Source: an uncultured Woeseiaceae bacterium (GTDB lineage: Bacteria > Pseudomonadota > Gammaproteobacteria > Steroidobacterales > Woeseiaceae). From it: a stretch of 64,000 nucleotides of DNA. The notes beneath the pieces are model-generated. The model saw nothing but the letters and a program-made list of their open reading frames with translations, was not told where the DNA came from and made no database searches. The stretch spans positions 124,001 to 188,000 of the forward strand of contig CALZJH010000004.1 in the NCBI GenBank assembly GCA_945787845.1. Direction: 5' to 3'. Below are positions 16,511-25,523 of this stretch, in pieces (within the stretch, counting starts at the first letter, position 1; each line of letters begins with the position of its first letter). The position numbers and the translations under genes were made by a program.

Positions 16511-18604
16511 TTATGATGCCCGGGCGCAATTCCGCAGCGCTATTGCCATCTCCGCGCCGCAGGAAAAACGATCGTTGGGCCGTTTGGCCAAGGCTTTAGC
16601 CAGGACCGCGTCGACGCTGGGGGGGATCCCTGCGCGGCGCGAGGAGACGGGCGCGGGATCTTCAGTTGTAATTTTTGTCATCAATACAGCGATGTTTGAT
16701 GCCCTGAACGGCACCTCACCAACCAAAAGCTCATATAGGGTAACACCAAGCGAGAACAAGTCCGATAGGCCCGTGAGGTTTTCTGCTCCCAGCTGTTCCG
16801 GCGACATGTACATCGGCGTACCGAGAACGATGCCTGTCTTGGTGCGATTATTATCCGTGATCCGGGCGACCCCAAAGTCGCTGATCTTCAGCGATCCTTC
16901 TTTGGGGTTGTAGATCAGGTTTGCCGGCTTGATGTCGCGATGGATGACACCCTGGTTGTGCGCGTAGTCGAGGGCCTCTGCGGTCGTGGCCGCGAGCTCC
17001 AGCGCGCGCTTCGGTGCGAGCAGCTTCTTCGGGTCCGTATAGTCGCGCAGCGGGATGCCGGGAACGTATTCCATGGCAATGTATGCGAGCCCCTTGTCTT
17101 CACCAGCATCAAATACCGTAATAATGTGTGGATGTGTCAGGCGACCTGCAGACTCTGCCTCGCGGTAGAATCGCAGCCGGGCTTCCTTGAGTTCCTCATC
17201 CTCGAACTCTTTTTCGATAGGAATCGCTTTCAGCGCGACGGGACGATTGATCCTCGGGTCTTTGGCGAGATACACCGCACCCATGGCGCCGCGTCCGATG
17301 CGTCGTTCGATGACATAGCGTCCGAGACGTTGTGGCGCACCGGTGAGTTTCCGGGTCGTCAGCGTGTCGTCCTGAATGGTGGGCGTGCTATGTGTGCGCT
17401 TCATCCATTCGAGCACAGCTTCGGCACGCTCGGGTTTGGCCTGCTGCTCGAATGCAAGCGAGAGCTTGTACATGACGGCGGCTACGGTCTCCGACGGGTT
17501 GCAGCGTCGGAATTCCGCAAAGGCCGGTTCCAGTCGACCGGCCGCAAGAAAATCAGACCCCTTCTTGAACGCGTCGACGGACGCTTTCTTGACGCCGCCG
17601 ACAAGATAGACGCTGAGCAAACCCACGCCGATAAATATGAGTATCGGGCGACCCAGGTCGATACGTGTATGCAGGCCGACCAGCAAAGTAGCCTGGAACA
17701 AGATCAGTCCGAACACGCCAGCGACAGTGAGAATCATAATTTCTTTGCGATTGCGATCGGGCATGAACAATATCGCCACTATCGCCAGCAGTGCGGGCAG
17801 GAGGTACTCCATGGCACGCACCCAGGACGGTGCAATGATCATTCGATTGTGTTCGATATCGGCAAGCAGTGCTGCCGTAATTTCAGAGTGCGTCACAAAC
17901 TGACCGGAGGGCAGCACCTGGACGGACCCGATGATGACGGGTTCCGCGTCGACAAACACGGTGGCATCGCGCAACAGTTCCGGATTCGGCGTGTTGAGCA
18001 GGTCATCGACTTCGATGCGCGGTATTTCCTCATAGCTCGAAAAATACACGGCATCGTCTGAGCCTGACATGCGCGGAGCCGTCGCTGTCGCTGATTCGTC
18101 GAAAGCAATGGCCAAAGGCAGTGACGGCGACATCATTCCACCGTTGAGGTGCCAGAGGTTGGAGCGTCTCAGGATGCCGTCGCTGTCAGCGATAAGTTGC
18201 ATGACGCCACTCTTGCCGCTGATCTCGGCAAAGCGATGGCGTTCGGGAACGAAGACAGGGGCGCCGGATGTGAGCAGGGCCGACCAGCTCGGCAGGTTGG
18301 CAGAGGCCGGCAGTTCGGGCGGATTGCTTAGAACGATTCGGCTGACCTTGCTGGCCTGCAGCTTCTCGAGCAGCCGCCCGTACGTGGCCATAAGCTCGTC
18401 GGCGGAAGCGCGCTGCGGGTCGATGCTGACGATAAAGGCATTGTCCAAAGCGCGGGCAGGACGGCCGCCGGCAAGCTGGTCATACAGCGCACGGTCGGCG
18501 GAAACGAACCACTGCGCGAGCGGCCCGTACATGAGCAACAGCAGTACGCTGACAAAGCTGAGCGCGATGATGCGGTTTCGTTTCTGGTGTTCTACCTTGT
18601 TCAA
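16511..18604 (-). CDS. CHASE2-domain transmembrane Ser/Thr protein kinase
   Basis: The 697-residue receptor kinase has an N-terminal helix (about 11-31), a ~220-residue extracytoplasmic region of CHASE2 type (ALYDQLAGG, FIVSIDPQRAS), and three closely spaced helices (about 265-345). A short helical TPR-like linker (about 350-410) precedes a C-terminal Hanks-type kinase (about 428-690). The kinase motifs are GRGAMGAVY, the lysine in VALKAI, HRDIKPANLIY, SDFGVARI, GTPMYMSPEQL and DLFSLGVTLYELL, so it should be active. The start is TTG at 18604; the ribosome site is weak. The ligand sensed by CHASE2 is unknown. No type VI secretion genes are nearby, unlike PpkA loci. Confidence 0.93.
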   Translation of the reverse strand: MNKVEHQKRNRIIALSFVSVLLLLMYGPLAQWFVSADRALYDQLAGGRPARALDNAFIVSIDPQRASADELMATYGRLLEKLQASKVSRIVLSNPPELPASANLPSWSALLTSGAPVFVPERHRFAEISGKSGVMQLIADSDGILRRSNLWHLNGGMMSPSLPLAIAFDESATATAPRMSGSDDAVYFSSYEEIPRIEVDDLLNTPNPELLRDATVFVDAEPVIIGSVQVLPSGQFVTHSEITAALLADIEHNRMIIAPSWVRAMEYLLPALLAIVAILFMPDRNRKEIMILTVAGVFGLILFQATLLVGLHTRIDLGRPILIFIGVGLLSVYLVGGVKKASVDAFKKGSDFLAAGRLEPAFAEFRRCNPSETVAAVMYKLSLAFEQQAKPERAEAVLEWMKRTHSTPTIQDDTLTTRKLTGAPQRLGRYVIERRIGRGAMGAVYLAKDPRINRPVALKAIPIEKEFEDEELKEARLRFYREAESAGRLTHPHIITVFDAGEDKGLAYIAMEYVPGIPLRDYTDPKKLLAPKRALELAATTAEALDYAHNQGVIHRDIKPANLIYNPKEGSLKISDFGVARITDNNRTKTGIVLGTPMYMSPEQLGAENLTGLSDLFSLGVTLYELLVGEVPFRASNIAVLMTKITTEDPAPVSSRRAGIPPSVDAVLAKALAKRPNDRFSCGAEMAIALRNCARAS

Positions 18605-18634
18605 AGTGGTTCAGGTCCCTGTTTTATGGGAAAA

Positions 18635-18640
18635 ATTATA
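18635..18640 (-). promoter_or_regulatory. -10 box of the kinase-phosphatase-FHA operon
   Basis: A perfect TATAAT is read on the minus strand, about 31 bases before the kinase start. At 17-base spacing the -35 position reads CATTAA, a poor match, so the promoter may need an activator. Confidence 0.4.
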
Positions 18641-18690
18641 GGGAATTGCCGCGCTCCTTAATGAGATAGGGTTGGCACTTTTTATGTAAT

Positions 18691-18709
18691 ACCCGCCACC
18701 TGAGCGGGT
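18691..18709. other. Hairpin between divergent kinase and radA genes
   Basis: ACCCGC (18691-18696) and GCGGGT (18704-18709) form a stem with a 7-base loop, flanked by AT-rich sequence (TAAT...TTATTA extends the dyad). Neither neighbouring gene ends here, so it is not an ordinary terminator for them. It could be an operator or part of a leader or small RNA. The rest of 18605-18822 shows no open frame of note. Confidence 0.35.
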
Positions 18710-18822
18710 GTTATTATTGGTCTTCATCGAATCCGGCGAATTTAACAATAATCTGCCCTGCAGTCGCCCTGATTTGCTGCTATCAAACGTTAAATAACCT
18801 TTAAAACAAAGACTTATAGCCT

Positions 18823-20163
18823 ATGGCGAAGGCAAAGACTGCCTACGTATGCACGGAATGCGGCGCTCACAGTTTCAAGTGGGCCGGGCAGTGTCCCGAA
18901 TGTACGTCCTGGAATACCCTCGCCGAGACCACTTTTCGCGCGCCGCCGTCGGCGGCGGGTGGCGGTCTCGCCGCGACGACGCTGGAGGCGTTGCCCGACG
19001 ATATGGACGCGCGGCATGAGACCGGCTTCGGTGAGTTCGATCGCGTGCTCGGCGGCGGCCTGGTGCCGGGTGCGGTGGTCCTGTTAGGGGGCGATCCCGG
19101 CGTCGGTAAATCGACGCTGCTGCAGCAGGTTTCTGCCAGCCTCGTGCAGTCGTTGCCACTTTGCTATGCGACCGGCGAGGAGTCGCTGCGACAGATCGGG
19201 CAACGATCGATTCGACTGGGCCTGGATGCGGCAGCCATGAACCTGCTGGCCGATACCTCACTTGAGAACGTACTGGAGCAGGCGCAGCGCTGTAAGGCCA
19301 GGGTTGTTGTCATTGACTCCATTCAGACCATGACCTGTGAAAACCTGCCGTCGGCTCCAGGGTCGGTGGCCCAGCTCAGAGAAGGCGTCGGCCGTATCGT
19401 GCAGTTTGCCAAGCAGAACGAGATATCGGTTTTTATCATCGGCCATGTGACGAAAGAGGGCGCCATCGCGGGTCCACGCGTCGTCGAGCACATGGTGGAT
19501 ACAGTGCTGTACTTCGAAAGCGATCCGTCGAGTCGATACACGATGATCCGCTCAGTGAAGAACCGGTTTGGCGCGAGCGGCGAGATGGGTGTATTCGCGA
19601 TGACCGAGACCGGCTTTCGCGAGGTGAGTAATCCGTCGGCCATCTTCCTGTCGCGCGAATCAGTCGATGAACCGGGTAGCGTCGTCTCTGTTGCCTGGGA
19701 AGGCAGCAGACCGCTGCTGGTCGAGATACAGGCGCTGGTCGCGGATGGCAGCAGCAACTATCCGAAACGACTGGCCCAGGGTGTCGACCAGAATCGGTTG
19801 GCGCTGTTGCTGGCCGTCCTCCAGAAGCATGGTGGTCTTGCCGTGAGCGATGAGGACGTATTCGTGAATGTCGTGGGCGGCCTGCGTATCGGCGAAACCG
19901 CCGTGGACCTGCCAACATTGCTCGCCATTGTCTCGAGCTTTCGCGATCGGCCTGCACCGGAGCGCTTGGTTTGCTTTGGTGAGATTGGCCTGGCCGGTGA
20001 AATCCGACCTGTCCGCTTCGGCACCGAGCGGATTGCCGCGGCGGCCAAACAGGGCTTCACCAGGGCCATCGTGCCTGTTGGCAATGTGCCCAAACGATCG
20101 CCGAAGGGCATTGACGTTGTTGGCGTGCGCCGGTTGACCGATGCACTGGAGGCTGCCTGGTAG
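18823..20163 (+). CDS. radA: DNA repair protein RadA (Sms)
   Basis: This RecA-related, DnaB-like branch-migration motor acts in recombinational repair. The N-terminal zinc finger has C10, C13, C24 and C27 (CTEC...CPEC). Walker A is GGDPGVGKST (89-98), the RadA-specific KNRFG is at 246-250, and the C-terminal third is a Lon-protease-like domain lacking proteolytic residues (VGGLRIGETAVDLPTLLAI). Length (446 residues) is normal. It starts at the ATG after an AT-rich region. It is divergent from the kinase operon and ends two bases before the convergent CorC-type gene. Confidence 0.95.
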   Translation: MAKAKTAYVCTECGAHSFKWAGQCPECTSWNTLAETTFRAPPSAAGGGLAATTLEALPDDMDARHETGFGEFDRVLGGGLVPGAVVLLGGDPGVGKSTLLQQVSASLVQSLPLCYATGEESLRQIGQRSIRLGLDAAAMNLLADTSLENVLEQAQRCKARVVVIDSIQTMTCENLPSAPGSVAQLREGVGRIVQFAKQNEISVFIIGHVTKEGAIAGPRVVEHMVDTVLYFESDPSSRYTMIRSVKNRFGASGEMGVFAMTETGFREVSNPSAIFLSRESVDEPGSVVSVAWEGSRPLLVEIQALVADGSSNYPKRLAQGVDQNRLALLLAVLQKHGGLAVSDEDVFVNVVGGLRIGETAVDLPTLLAIVSSFRDRPAPERLVCFGEIGLAGEIRPVRFGTERIAAAAKQGFTRAIVPVGNVPKRSPKGIDVVGVRRLTDALEAAW

Positions 20164-20164
20164 C

Positions 20165-21439
20165 CTACTCTTCGACGGGTTCTACTTCGCGTTGACCCAC
20201 GCGCGCAGTGCGTACGCGGTTGTCGTCAGTCTCTATTATCTCGATCGGATAGCCATTGACGTTGAGGCAGGTCCCGGGCGCCGGAATCGTCTCCAGGAGT
20301 TCGACGATCAGACCGTTGAGTGTCTTGGGTCCGTCAGTGGGAAGGTCCCACTCCTGCGAACGGTTCAACTCACGGATGTTGGCGGTCGCATCCACAATAA
20401 ACGTATCCGCTCCCTCAGAAACGACGTCCTCAATGTCGTCGGCCGGGTCCGTCGTGAACTCACCGACGATCTCTTCGAGAATGTCTTCGAGAGTTACGAT
20501 GCCCTGAATGTCGCCGTATTCGTCAACTACCAGCGCGATGCGTTCCTTGCGCCGCTGGAACTGCACGAGTTGCGTACTTAGCGGCGTTCCTTCCGGAACG
20601 AAATAAGGCTCTGTGACAAGCGTTTGCAGTGTGCCTTTCGTTAGTTCTTTTTTCGCCAGGTTGGCGAGCATACGCAGATGCAGAATACCGACGACCTGGT
20701 CGATACTGTCCCGATACACGGGCAGGCGCGTGTGCTGGCTGTCCGAAATAATCTTCTCTATCTCGTCGTCGTCGCTATCGAGATCGATACCGATTATTTC
20801 GTTATGCGGGACCATGACGTCGTCGACGGTGACCTTCTCCAGGTCGAGAATGCTGAGCAGCATGGTCCGATAGCGCACGGAAATGCGCGACCCTGCCTCG
20901 TGCACGACGGTACGCAATTCCTCTCGCGTGAGTGCCTGTAGTTCGTTGTCGCTCGAGCGCACCCCAAACAGGAACAGCACCGCGTTGGCACACAGGTTGG
21001 TGAACCACACGAGCGGATAGGTGATCTTGAGCAAGGGGTAATAAACCAGCGCGGCGGGGAAAGCCACCTGCTCCGGGTGCAATGCAGCCAGCGTTTTTGG
21101 TGCTGTTTCGGCGAATACGAGGACGACCAGAGTGAGCACTACGGCCCCCAGTGTCGCGGCCGGGTCACCGCCAAGCTTGAATGCAAATACAGCGACCAGG
21201 GAGGCTGCGTAGAAATTGACGAGGTTGTTGCCCAGCAGAATGAGGCCGATCAGCCGGTCGGGGCGCTTGAGAAGATTTTCGGCGAGGCGTGCGCCCCGGT
21301 GGCCTTCACGGGCTTTGTGCCGCAGCTGGTAGCGGTTCAGGCTCATAAGCGCCGTTTCCGAGCCGGAGAAGAAGGCGGAAAGGAGCAGGAGCAGTAGTAG
21401 CAGACCGATGAAACCTGCTAAAGGAACGTCATCGCCCAA
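20165..21439 (-). CDS. CNNM/CorC-type transporter with CBS pair (YfjD-like)
   Basis: The 424-residue protein has an N-terminal DUF21 membrane domain (four helices between residues 6 and 160, including FFSGSETALMSLNRYQLRH), two CBS domains (about 200-330, VTVDDVMVPHNEIIGI and DEYGDIQGIVTLEDILEEI), and a C-terminal CorC_HlyC domain. The family is linked to Mg2+/Co2+ efflux or homeostasis. The start is TTG at 21439, supported by GGAGGTG about eight bases upstream. The next gene on this strand, upstream, is the CcsA-like gene, and ffh lies beyond it; E. coli has the same ffh-ypjD-yfjD neighbourhood. Confidence 0.9.
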   Translation of the reverse strand: MGDDVPLAGFIGLLLLLLLLSAFFSGSETALMSLNRYQLRHKAREGHRGARLAENLLKRPDRLIGLILLGNNLVNFYAASLVAVFAFKLGGDPAATLGAVVLTLVVLVFAETAPKTLAALHPEQVAFPAALVYYPLLKITYPLVWFTNLCANAVLFLFGVRSSDNELQALTREELRTVVHEAGSRISVRYRTMLLSILDLEKVTVDDVMVPHNEIIGIDLDSDDDEIEKIISDSQHTRLPVYRDSIDQVVGILHLRMLANLAKKELTKGTLQTLVTEPYFVPEGTPLSTQLVQFQRRKERIALVVDEYGDIQGIVTLEDILEEIVGEFTTDPADDIEDVVSEGADTFIVDATANIRELNRSQEWDLPTDGPKTLNGLIVELLETIPAPGTCLNVNGYPIEIIETDDNRVRTARVGQREVEPVEE

Positions 21440-21517
21440 AGAAGGGCACCTCCGGTTGTCAGAACGCGGTCAGTTCAACAGTACAGTGACAGGCTGTCAA
21501 GGACGGCGCAGGCCGTC

Positions 21518-22324
21518 TCAGCTCCAGCTGCTGTTGAAAATTTCTTCGAGAATCAGGCGGCTGCCAAAGTAGGCGAGACACAGCACCGCGAAGCCCCCGA
21601 GGTACAGTCGTACGGCGCGCTTGCCGCGCCAGCCGCGGAAATACCGCCCGGCCAGCAATACACCGAAAATTATCCAGGCCAGCAAGGACAACCCGAACTT
21701 GTGCGCGAGATGCTGCTCCACCAGGTCATCCACGAAAGACAGGCCGGAAACGATGGCAAGCGTGAGGCCGGCAAAACCGGCGGCGGCGACACCGAACAGT
21801 AATTTTTCGGTCGTTTCAAGAGGCGCGAATAACTGGTTGACGGAAGAGAGCTTCGCCGCATGCAGACGACGTTCCTGCACCAGCGCATACACCGCGACAA
21901 TCGTGCCGACCGTAAGGAGCCCGTAAGACAACATGGCGATCAGGATATGCCCACGAACCTGCCACGCCAGGCCGGTTCCGGTAAGGGCGTCAGCGGACGG
22001 CCCCATGAGCAGGACAGTCAGCGATGCCAGCAGTGCCAGCCCGCCGCTGATGCCGCGCAAAGTCGGCTCCAGTGCGGCAATCAGGCTGACGATTGCCAGT
22101 TCAAAACCGATCATCGAGATCACGTTGCCGATCGTCAGGTCGAACCCATCACTCTGGAAAATCAGGGAAAACAGCGCCTCGCCATGAACAACGATGCCGG
22201 TTGCAGCTGCGATAGTGGCAACGACGAATAGCGGTCGTGACCGGGTACCGAATCGCGGCAGGCGACTCGCAGTGAAAGCCACGGCTGCCAAGAGATACAG
22301 CAATAGAATTGTGATTTGAGACAC
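21518..22324 (-). CDS. CcsA/YpjD-family inner membrane protein
   Basis: The 268-residue protein has about eight hydrophobic helices. The CcsA-family signature region is recognisable around GLAWQVRGHILIAMLSYGLLTVG, with conserved His residues near 125, and the C-terminal VEQHLAHKFGLSLLAWIIFG. The true cytochrome c assembly WWD motif is missing, as in YpjD-type members encoded next to ffh. The role is uncertain; YpjD has been tied to membrane or cytochrome functions. It is transcribed away from the phosphodiesterase and ffh genes and towards the CorC-type gene. Confidence 0.85.
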   Translation of the reverse strand: MSQITILLLYLLAAVAFTASRLPRFGTRSRPLFVVATIAAATGIVVHGEALFSLIFQSDGFDLTIGNVISMIGFELAIVSLIAALEPTLRGISGGLALLASLTVLLMGPSADALTGTGLAWQVRGHILIAMLSYGLLTVGTIVAVYALVQERRLHAAKLSSVNQLFAPLETTEKLLFGVAAAGFAGLTLAIVSGLSFVDDLVEQHLAHKFGLSLLAWIIFGVLLAGRYFRGWRGKRAVRLYLGGFAVLCLAYFGSRLILEEIFNSSWS

Positions 22325-22392
22325 AGAAACCCGGTAGGCAATAACCTAGCGTTTGATCATCCCATAAGCACCAGATTAAGAGAACCCTCCTG

Positions 22393-23160
22393 ATGCGAAT
22401 TCGTGTACTAGGTTGCAGTGGCGGGATCGGTGCTGGCGCACGGACGACCGCGTTACTTGTCGACAACGACGTGTTGATCGATGCCGGCACCGGTGTCGGC
22501 GACCTGGCGCTGGAGGACCTCGATTCCATCCGCCACGTTTTCCTGACACACGCGCATCTTGATCACATTGCCGGGCTGCCGATGCTGGCCGACAGGGTTT
22601 TCGACGAGAACTTCGACGTTCCGCTCACCGTCTATGCGCGCGAAGAAACGCTGCGGGCGGTGCAGGATCATCTGTTCAACGGCGTGATCTGGCCGGACTT
22701 CTCGAGGCTGCCCACCGCTGAGAATCCCATGCTCCGTTTTCGAGTCTGCAGCCCGGGCGATACCGTCACGATTGGGCACCGGGACTTTTACGCGGTGGAC
22801 GTGATGCATTCGGTACCGTCTCTCGGTTTCACCGTGCAGAACTCCAGCGGCGCATTTGCTGTGAGCGGCGACACCAAGACAAACGAGACGCTCTGGCCTG
22901 TATTGAATGCCTGCGAAGACCTGCGGGTACTCGTTATCGAGGTATCCTTCCCCGACGAGATGTCGGACCTGGCGGTTGAGTCGGGTCATTACACGCCCAG
23001 GTCGCTGACTGACGATCTCAAGCGGCTGCACCACGAGCCTGATATCTGGCTGACCGGCATGAAGCCGGGCGAGGAACGGCGCATCTACGAGCAGGTCGTC
23101 AAGGCCGCGCCGGAAAAAAACATCCGGATGCTCTCTGCAGGAACCGTCCTGACAGTTTAA
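22393..23160 (+). CDS. Metallo-beta-lactamase-fold phosphodiesterase (class II PDE-like)
   Basis: The 255-residue protein has the MBL metal site HAHLDHIAG near residues 56-64, a histidine in MHSVPSLG, and SGDTKTNETLW supplying the bridging Asp. The sequence around FLTHAHLDH and the overall length resemble class II 3',5'-cyclic-nucleotide phosphodiesterases, so cAMP or cGMP hydrolysis is a reasonable prediction. Other phosphoesterase substrates cannot be excluded. No signal peptide is seen, so it is cytoplasmic. The ATG at 22393 follows GAACCCTCC. It ends nine bases before ffh. Confidence 0.75.
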   Translation: MRIRVLGCSGGIGAGARTTALLVDNDVLIDAGTGVGDLALEDLDSIRHVFLTHAHLDHIAGLPMLADRVFDENFDVPLTVYAREETLRAVQDHLFNGVIWPDFSRLPTAENPMLRFRVCSPGDTVTIGHRDFYAVDVMHSVPSLGFTVQNSSGAFAVSGDTKTNETLWPVLNACEDLRVLVIEVSFPDEMSDLAVESGHYTPRSLTDDLKRLHHEPDIWLTGMKPGEERRIYEQVVKAAPEKNIRMLSAGTVLTV

Positions 23161-23169
23161 ACTCGCGGC

Positions 23170-24546
23170 ATGTTTGAGAACCTGACCGGGCGCCTTTCCG
23201 ACGCCGCCAGACAACTGACCGGCAAGGGCCGGCTGACAGAAGCCAACGTCAAGGACACGCTGCGGCAGGTCCGTCTTGCGCTGCTGGAGGCCGATGTCGC
23301 CTTGCCCGTCGTAAGAACATTCATCGAGCGGGTCAAAGACCGGGCGCTGGGCGAAGAGGTCGGCAAGAGCCTGACTCCCGGCCAGGCCTTTGTAAAAATT
23401 ATCCACACGGAACTCGTGCAGATTCTCGGCAGCGATTCCGTGCCGCTGGATCTGAAGGCGCAACCGCCCGTCGTTATCATGCTCGCGGGCTTGCAGGGCG
23501 CTGGCAAGACGACGACGGCCGCCAAGCTGGCCAAGCGTCTGATCGATCGTGACAAGAAGAGGGTCATGCTGGTTAGTGTCGACGTGTACCGTCCAGCCGC
23601 CATTCTCCAGCTGCAGACCCTCGCCGGCGAGGTTGGCGCGCTGCACTGCGAAAGCTCTGAGAAGGAAAAGCCGGTCAAGATCGTCGACCGCGCCCTCGAC
23701 GAGGCACGCCGGTCCCACGCCGACGTCCTGATCGTGGACACTGCAGGCCGCCTGCACGTCGATGCCGACATGATGAGCGAAGTGCAGGCGGTACACGCAC
23801 GGGCCGCACCTCATGAAACACTGTTCGTTGTCGATAGCATGGCCGGGCAGGACGCGGTCAATGCCGCGACCGCCTTCGATCAGAGCCTGCCACTGACCGG
23901 CATCGTACTGACCAAGGCCGACGGCGATGCGAAGGGTGGCGTGGCGCTCTCGGTTCGCGAGGTCACCGGCAAGCCCATTCGCTTCATGGGCGTGGGCGAA
24001 AAAACGGACGCCCTGGAGGCCTTTCATCCGGATCGCATGGCGTCGCGCATCCTCGGCATGGGCGACGTGTTGTCACTCGTCGAGGAGATGGAACACAAGG
24101 TCAGCAAGGATAAGACCGAGAAGCTTGCGAGGAAACTCAAGAAAGGCAAGGGCTTCGACCTTTCGGACCTCAAGGACCAGCTCGAACAAATGATGAACAT
24201 GGGCGGACTCGCGTCGATGCTCGAGAAACTGCCGCTGCCGGGCAACGTCAATCCGGCCGCGTTGCAGGACAGCGCCAACGAACAGAAGATCAGGCGTCAG
24301 ATCGCGATTATCAATTCCATGACACCGGGCGAGCGGCGTTTTCCGAAAACGATTAACGGCTCTCGCAAGAAACGCATCGCGGCCGGTTCCGGCCAGCAGA
24401 TCCAGGACGTCAACCGTCTCCTGAAACAGCATGTGCAGATGGAGAGGATGATGAAGAAGATGTCCAGAGGCGGCATGAAGAAGATGCTGCGAGGCATGCC
24501 CGGTGGCGGCATGCCGCCAGGTGGGATGCCCCCCGGATTCCGCTGA
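23170..24546 (+). CDS. ffh: Signal recognition particle protein Ffh
   Basis: This SRP GTPase binds 4.5S RNA and signal sequences and delivers nascent inner-membrane proteins to FtsY. The N-domain is MFENLTGRLSDAARQLTGKG. The G-domain has GLQGAGKTTTAAKLAK (near 107-122), DVYRPAAILQL, DTAGRLHVD and TKADGDAKGG. The C-terminal M-domain ends in the Met/Gly-rich RGMPGGGMPPGGMPPGFR. Length (458 residues) is typical. It is followed by a 208-base gap with the rpsP promoter. Confidence 0.97.
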   Translation: MFENLTGRLSDAARQLTGKGRLTEANVKDTLRQVRLALLEADVALPVVRTFIERVKDRALGEEVGKSLTPGQAFVKIIHTELVQILGSDSVPLDLKAQPPVVIMLAGLQGAGKTTTAAKLAKRLIDRDKKRVMLVSVDVYRPAAILQLQTLAGEVGALHCESSEKEKPVKIVDRALDEARRSHADVLIVDTAGRLHVDADMMSEVQAVHARAAPHETLFVVDSMAGQDAVNAATAFDQSLPLTGIVLTKADGDAKGGVALSVREVTGKPIRFMGVGEKTDALEAFHPDRMASRILGMGDVLSLVEEMEHKVSKDKTEKLARKLKKGKGFDLSDLKDQLEQMMNMGGLASMLEKLPLPGNVNPAALQDSANEQKIRRQIAIINSMTPGERRFPKTINGSRKKRIAAGSGQQIQDVNRLLKQHVQMERMMKKMSRGGMKKMLRGMPGGGMPPGGMPPGFR

Positions 24547-24657
24547 TTTCGGCGATTTTCGGCGCAAATCGACGCCGTTTCTGGCCGCTCCAGGCGAAGA
24601 TTCCGCGGCCGGTCGACAAGTGACTGAATTAACAGCAGATTTTGCACGCCAAAACGC

Positions 24658-24685
24658 TTCACATTTGGCCCAAAACCCGTACAAT
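24658..24685 (+). promoter_or_regulatory. rpsP operon promoter
   Basis: TTCACA (24658-24663) and TACAAT (24680-24685) each match five of six consensus bases with a 16-base spacer. The predicted transcript begins about 60 bases before rpsP and serves rpsP-rimM-trmD-rplS. Confidence 0.6.
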
Positions 24686-24694
24686 GCGCCGTCT

Positions 24695-24712
24695 ACTCGG
24701 GCCAGCCCGAGT
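24695..24712 (+). promoter_or_regulatory. Leader hairpin upstream of rpsP
   Basis: ACTCGGG (24695-24701) and CCCGAGT (24706-24712) form a perfect 7-bp stem with loop CCAG, close to the predicted start of the rpsP transcript. It could stabilise the mRNA 5' end or serve in ribosomal feedback; neither can be decided from sequence. Confidence 0.45.
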
Positions 24713-24754
24713 CAAGGCATGTCTGCCTTCCTTTGAATTTAATACGGAAATGTA

Positions 24755-25012
24755 ATGGTTAGTATTCGACTTTCGCGCGCTGGCGCGAAAAAGCGTCCTT
24801 TCTATCACCTGGTAGTCACCGACTCGCGCAATCGTCGTGACGGCCGGTATATCGAGCGCGTGGGCTTCTTCAACCCGGTGGGCCAGGAACACGAGGAGAA
24901 TCTCCGGATCGACGTCGAGCGCGTGGATTACTGGATCGGCCAGGGCGCACAGCCGTCTGATCGCGTTGCCTCACTCCTGAAGAAGCACGCTAAGGCAGCC
25001 GCGGCGAACTGA
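24755..25012 (+). CDS. rpsP: Ribosomal protein S16
   Basis: The 85-residue protein is typical: [20 protein letters not shown], then [20 protein letters not shown]. It binds 16S rRNA in the 30S body. Its stop is directly followed by the rimM start. Confidence 0.97.
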   Translation: MVSIRLSRAGAKKRPFYHLVVTDSRNRRDGRYIERVGFFNPVGQEHEENLRIDVERVDYWIGQGAQPSDRVASLLKKHAKAAAAN

Positions 25013-25519
25013 TTGGGCGTTACGTCTCAACCCATCATCCTGGGCCGAATTTCCGGTCTTTTCGGGGTACGGGGTTGGGTCAAGGTGTATTCGTACACCG
25101 AACCGCGAGAAGCGGTACTGAATTACGATCGCTGGCTGCTTATCCGGAAGGACGGATGGCAGGAGGCGACAGTCGCTGAAGGTCAGCGACACGGCAAGAC
25201 CGTCATCGTGCGTATCGAGGGATACGACGATCGAGACCAGGCAGCAGGGCTCGTCGGGACCGAAATCGGAGTACCGAGAGACGAGTTGCCTGAAACCGGG
25301 AGCGATCAGTACTACTGGTCGGATCTTGAGGGTCTTCGGGTGGTACATCGGGATGGCAGCGAACTCGGCAGGGTGGACTACCTGCTCGAAACCGGGGCCA
25401 ACGATGTGATGGTGGTCAAGGGCGAGACGGAACGCTTGATTCCGTTCGTCATGGACAAGGTAGTGCTCGGCGTTGATCTGGCGAATGGCGAGATCAGGGT
25501 CGACTGGGAATGGGACTGA
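25013..25519 (+). CDS. rimM: Ribosome maturation factor RimM
   Basis: RimM binds S19 and assists 16S 3'-domain assembly. The N-terminal domain has the family pattern [20 protein letters not shown], and the C-terminal PRC-barrel contains [11 protein letters not shown] and the ending [10 protein letters not shown]. The start is TTG at 25013, immediately after the rpsP stop, so it depends on coupling. The 168-residue length is normal. trmD follows after four bases. Confidence 0.94.
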   Translation: MGVTSQPIILGRISGLFGVRGWVKVYSYTEPREAVLNYDRWLLIRKDGWQEATVAEGQRHGKTVIVRIEGYDDRDQAAGLVGTEIGVPRDELPETGSDQYYWSDLEGLRVVHRDGSELGRVDYLLETGANDVMVVKGETERLIPFVMDKVVLGVDLANGEIRVDWEWD

Positions 25520-25523
25520 CGCA

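Noticed and set aside
16940-18061. A 373-codon plus-strand frame opposite the kinase gene
   Set aside because: The kinase and CHASE2 sequence on the other strand is intact; this frame is a shadow rich in His, Arg and Cys.
14779-18604. Type VI secretion regulatory cluster (PpkA-PppA-Fha)
   Set aside because: No tss/imp genes lie in the window and the kinase has a CHASE2 sensor unlike PpkA.
18673-18690. Sigma-54 promoter (GGCAC...) upstream of radA
   Set aside because: The GG is not followed by GC at the required 10-base distance (GT is found).
22453-24027. A 524-codon open frame on the minus strand across the phosphodiesterase and ffh genes
   Set aside because: It lies wholly antisense to two well-supported genes, has a composition typical of reverse-frame shadows and no recognisable domain. 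The GC-rich codon pattern of the real genes explains it.
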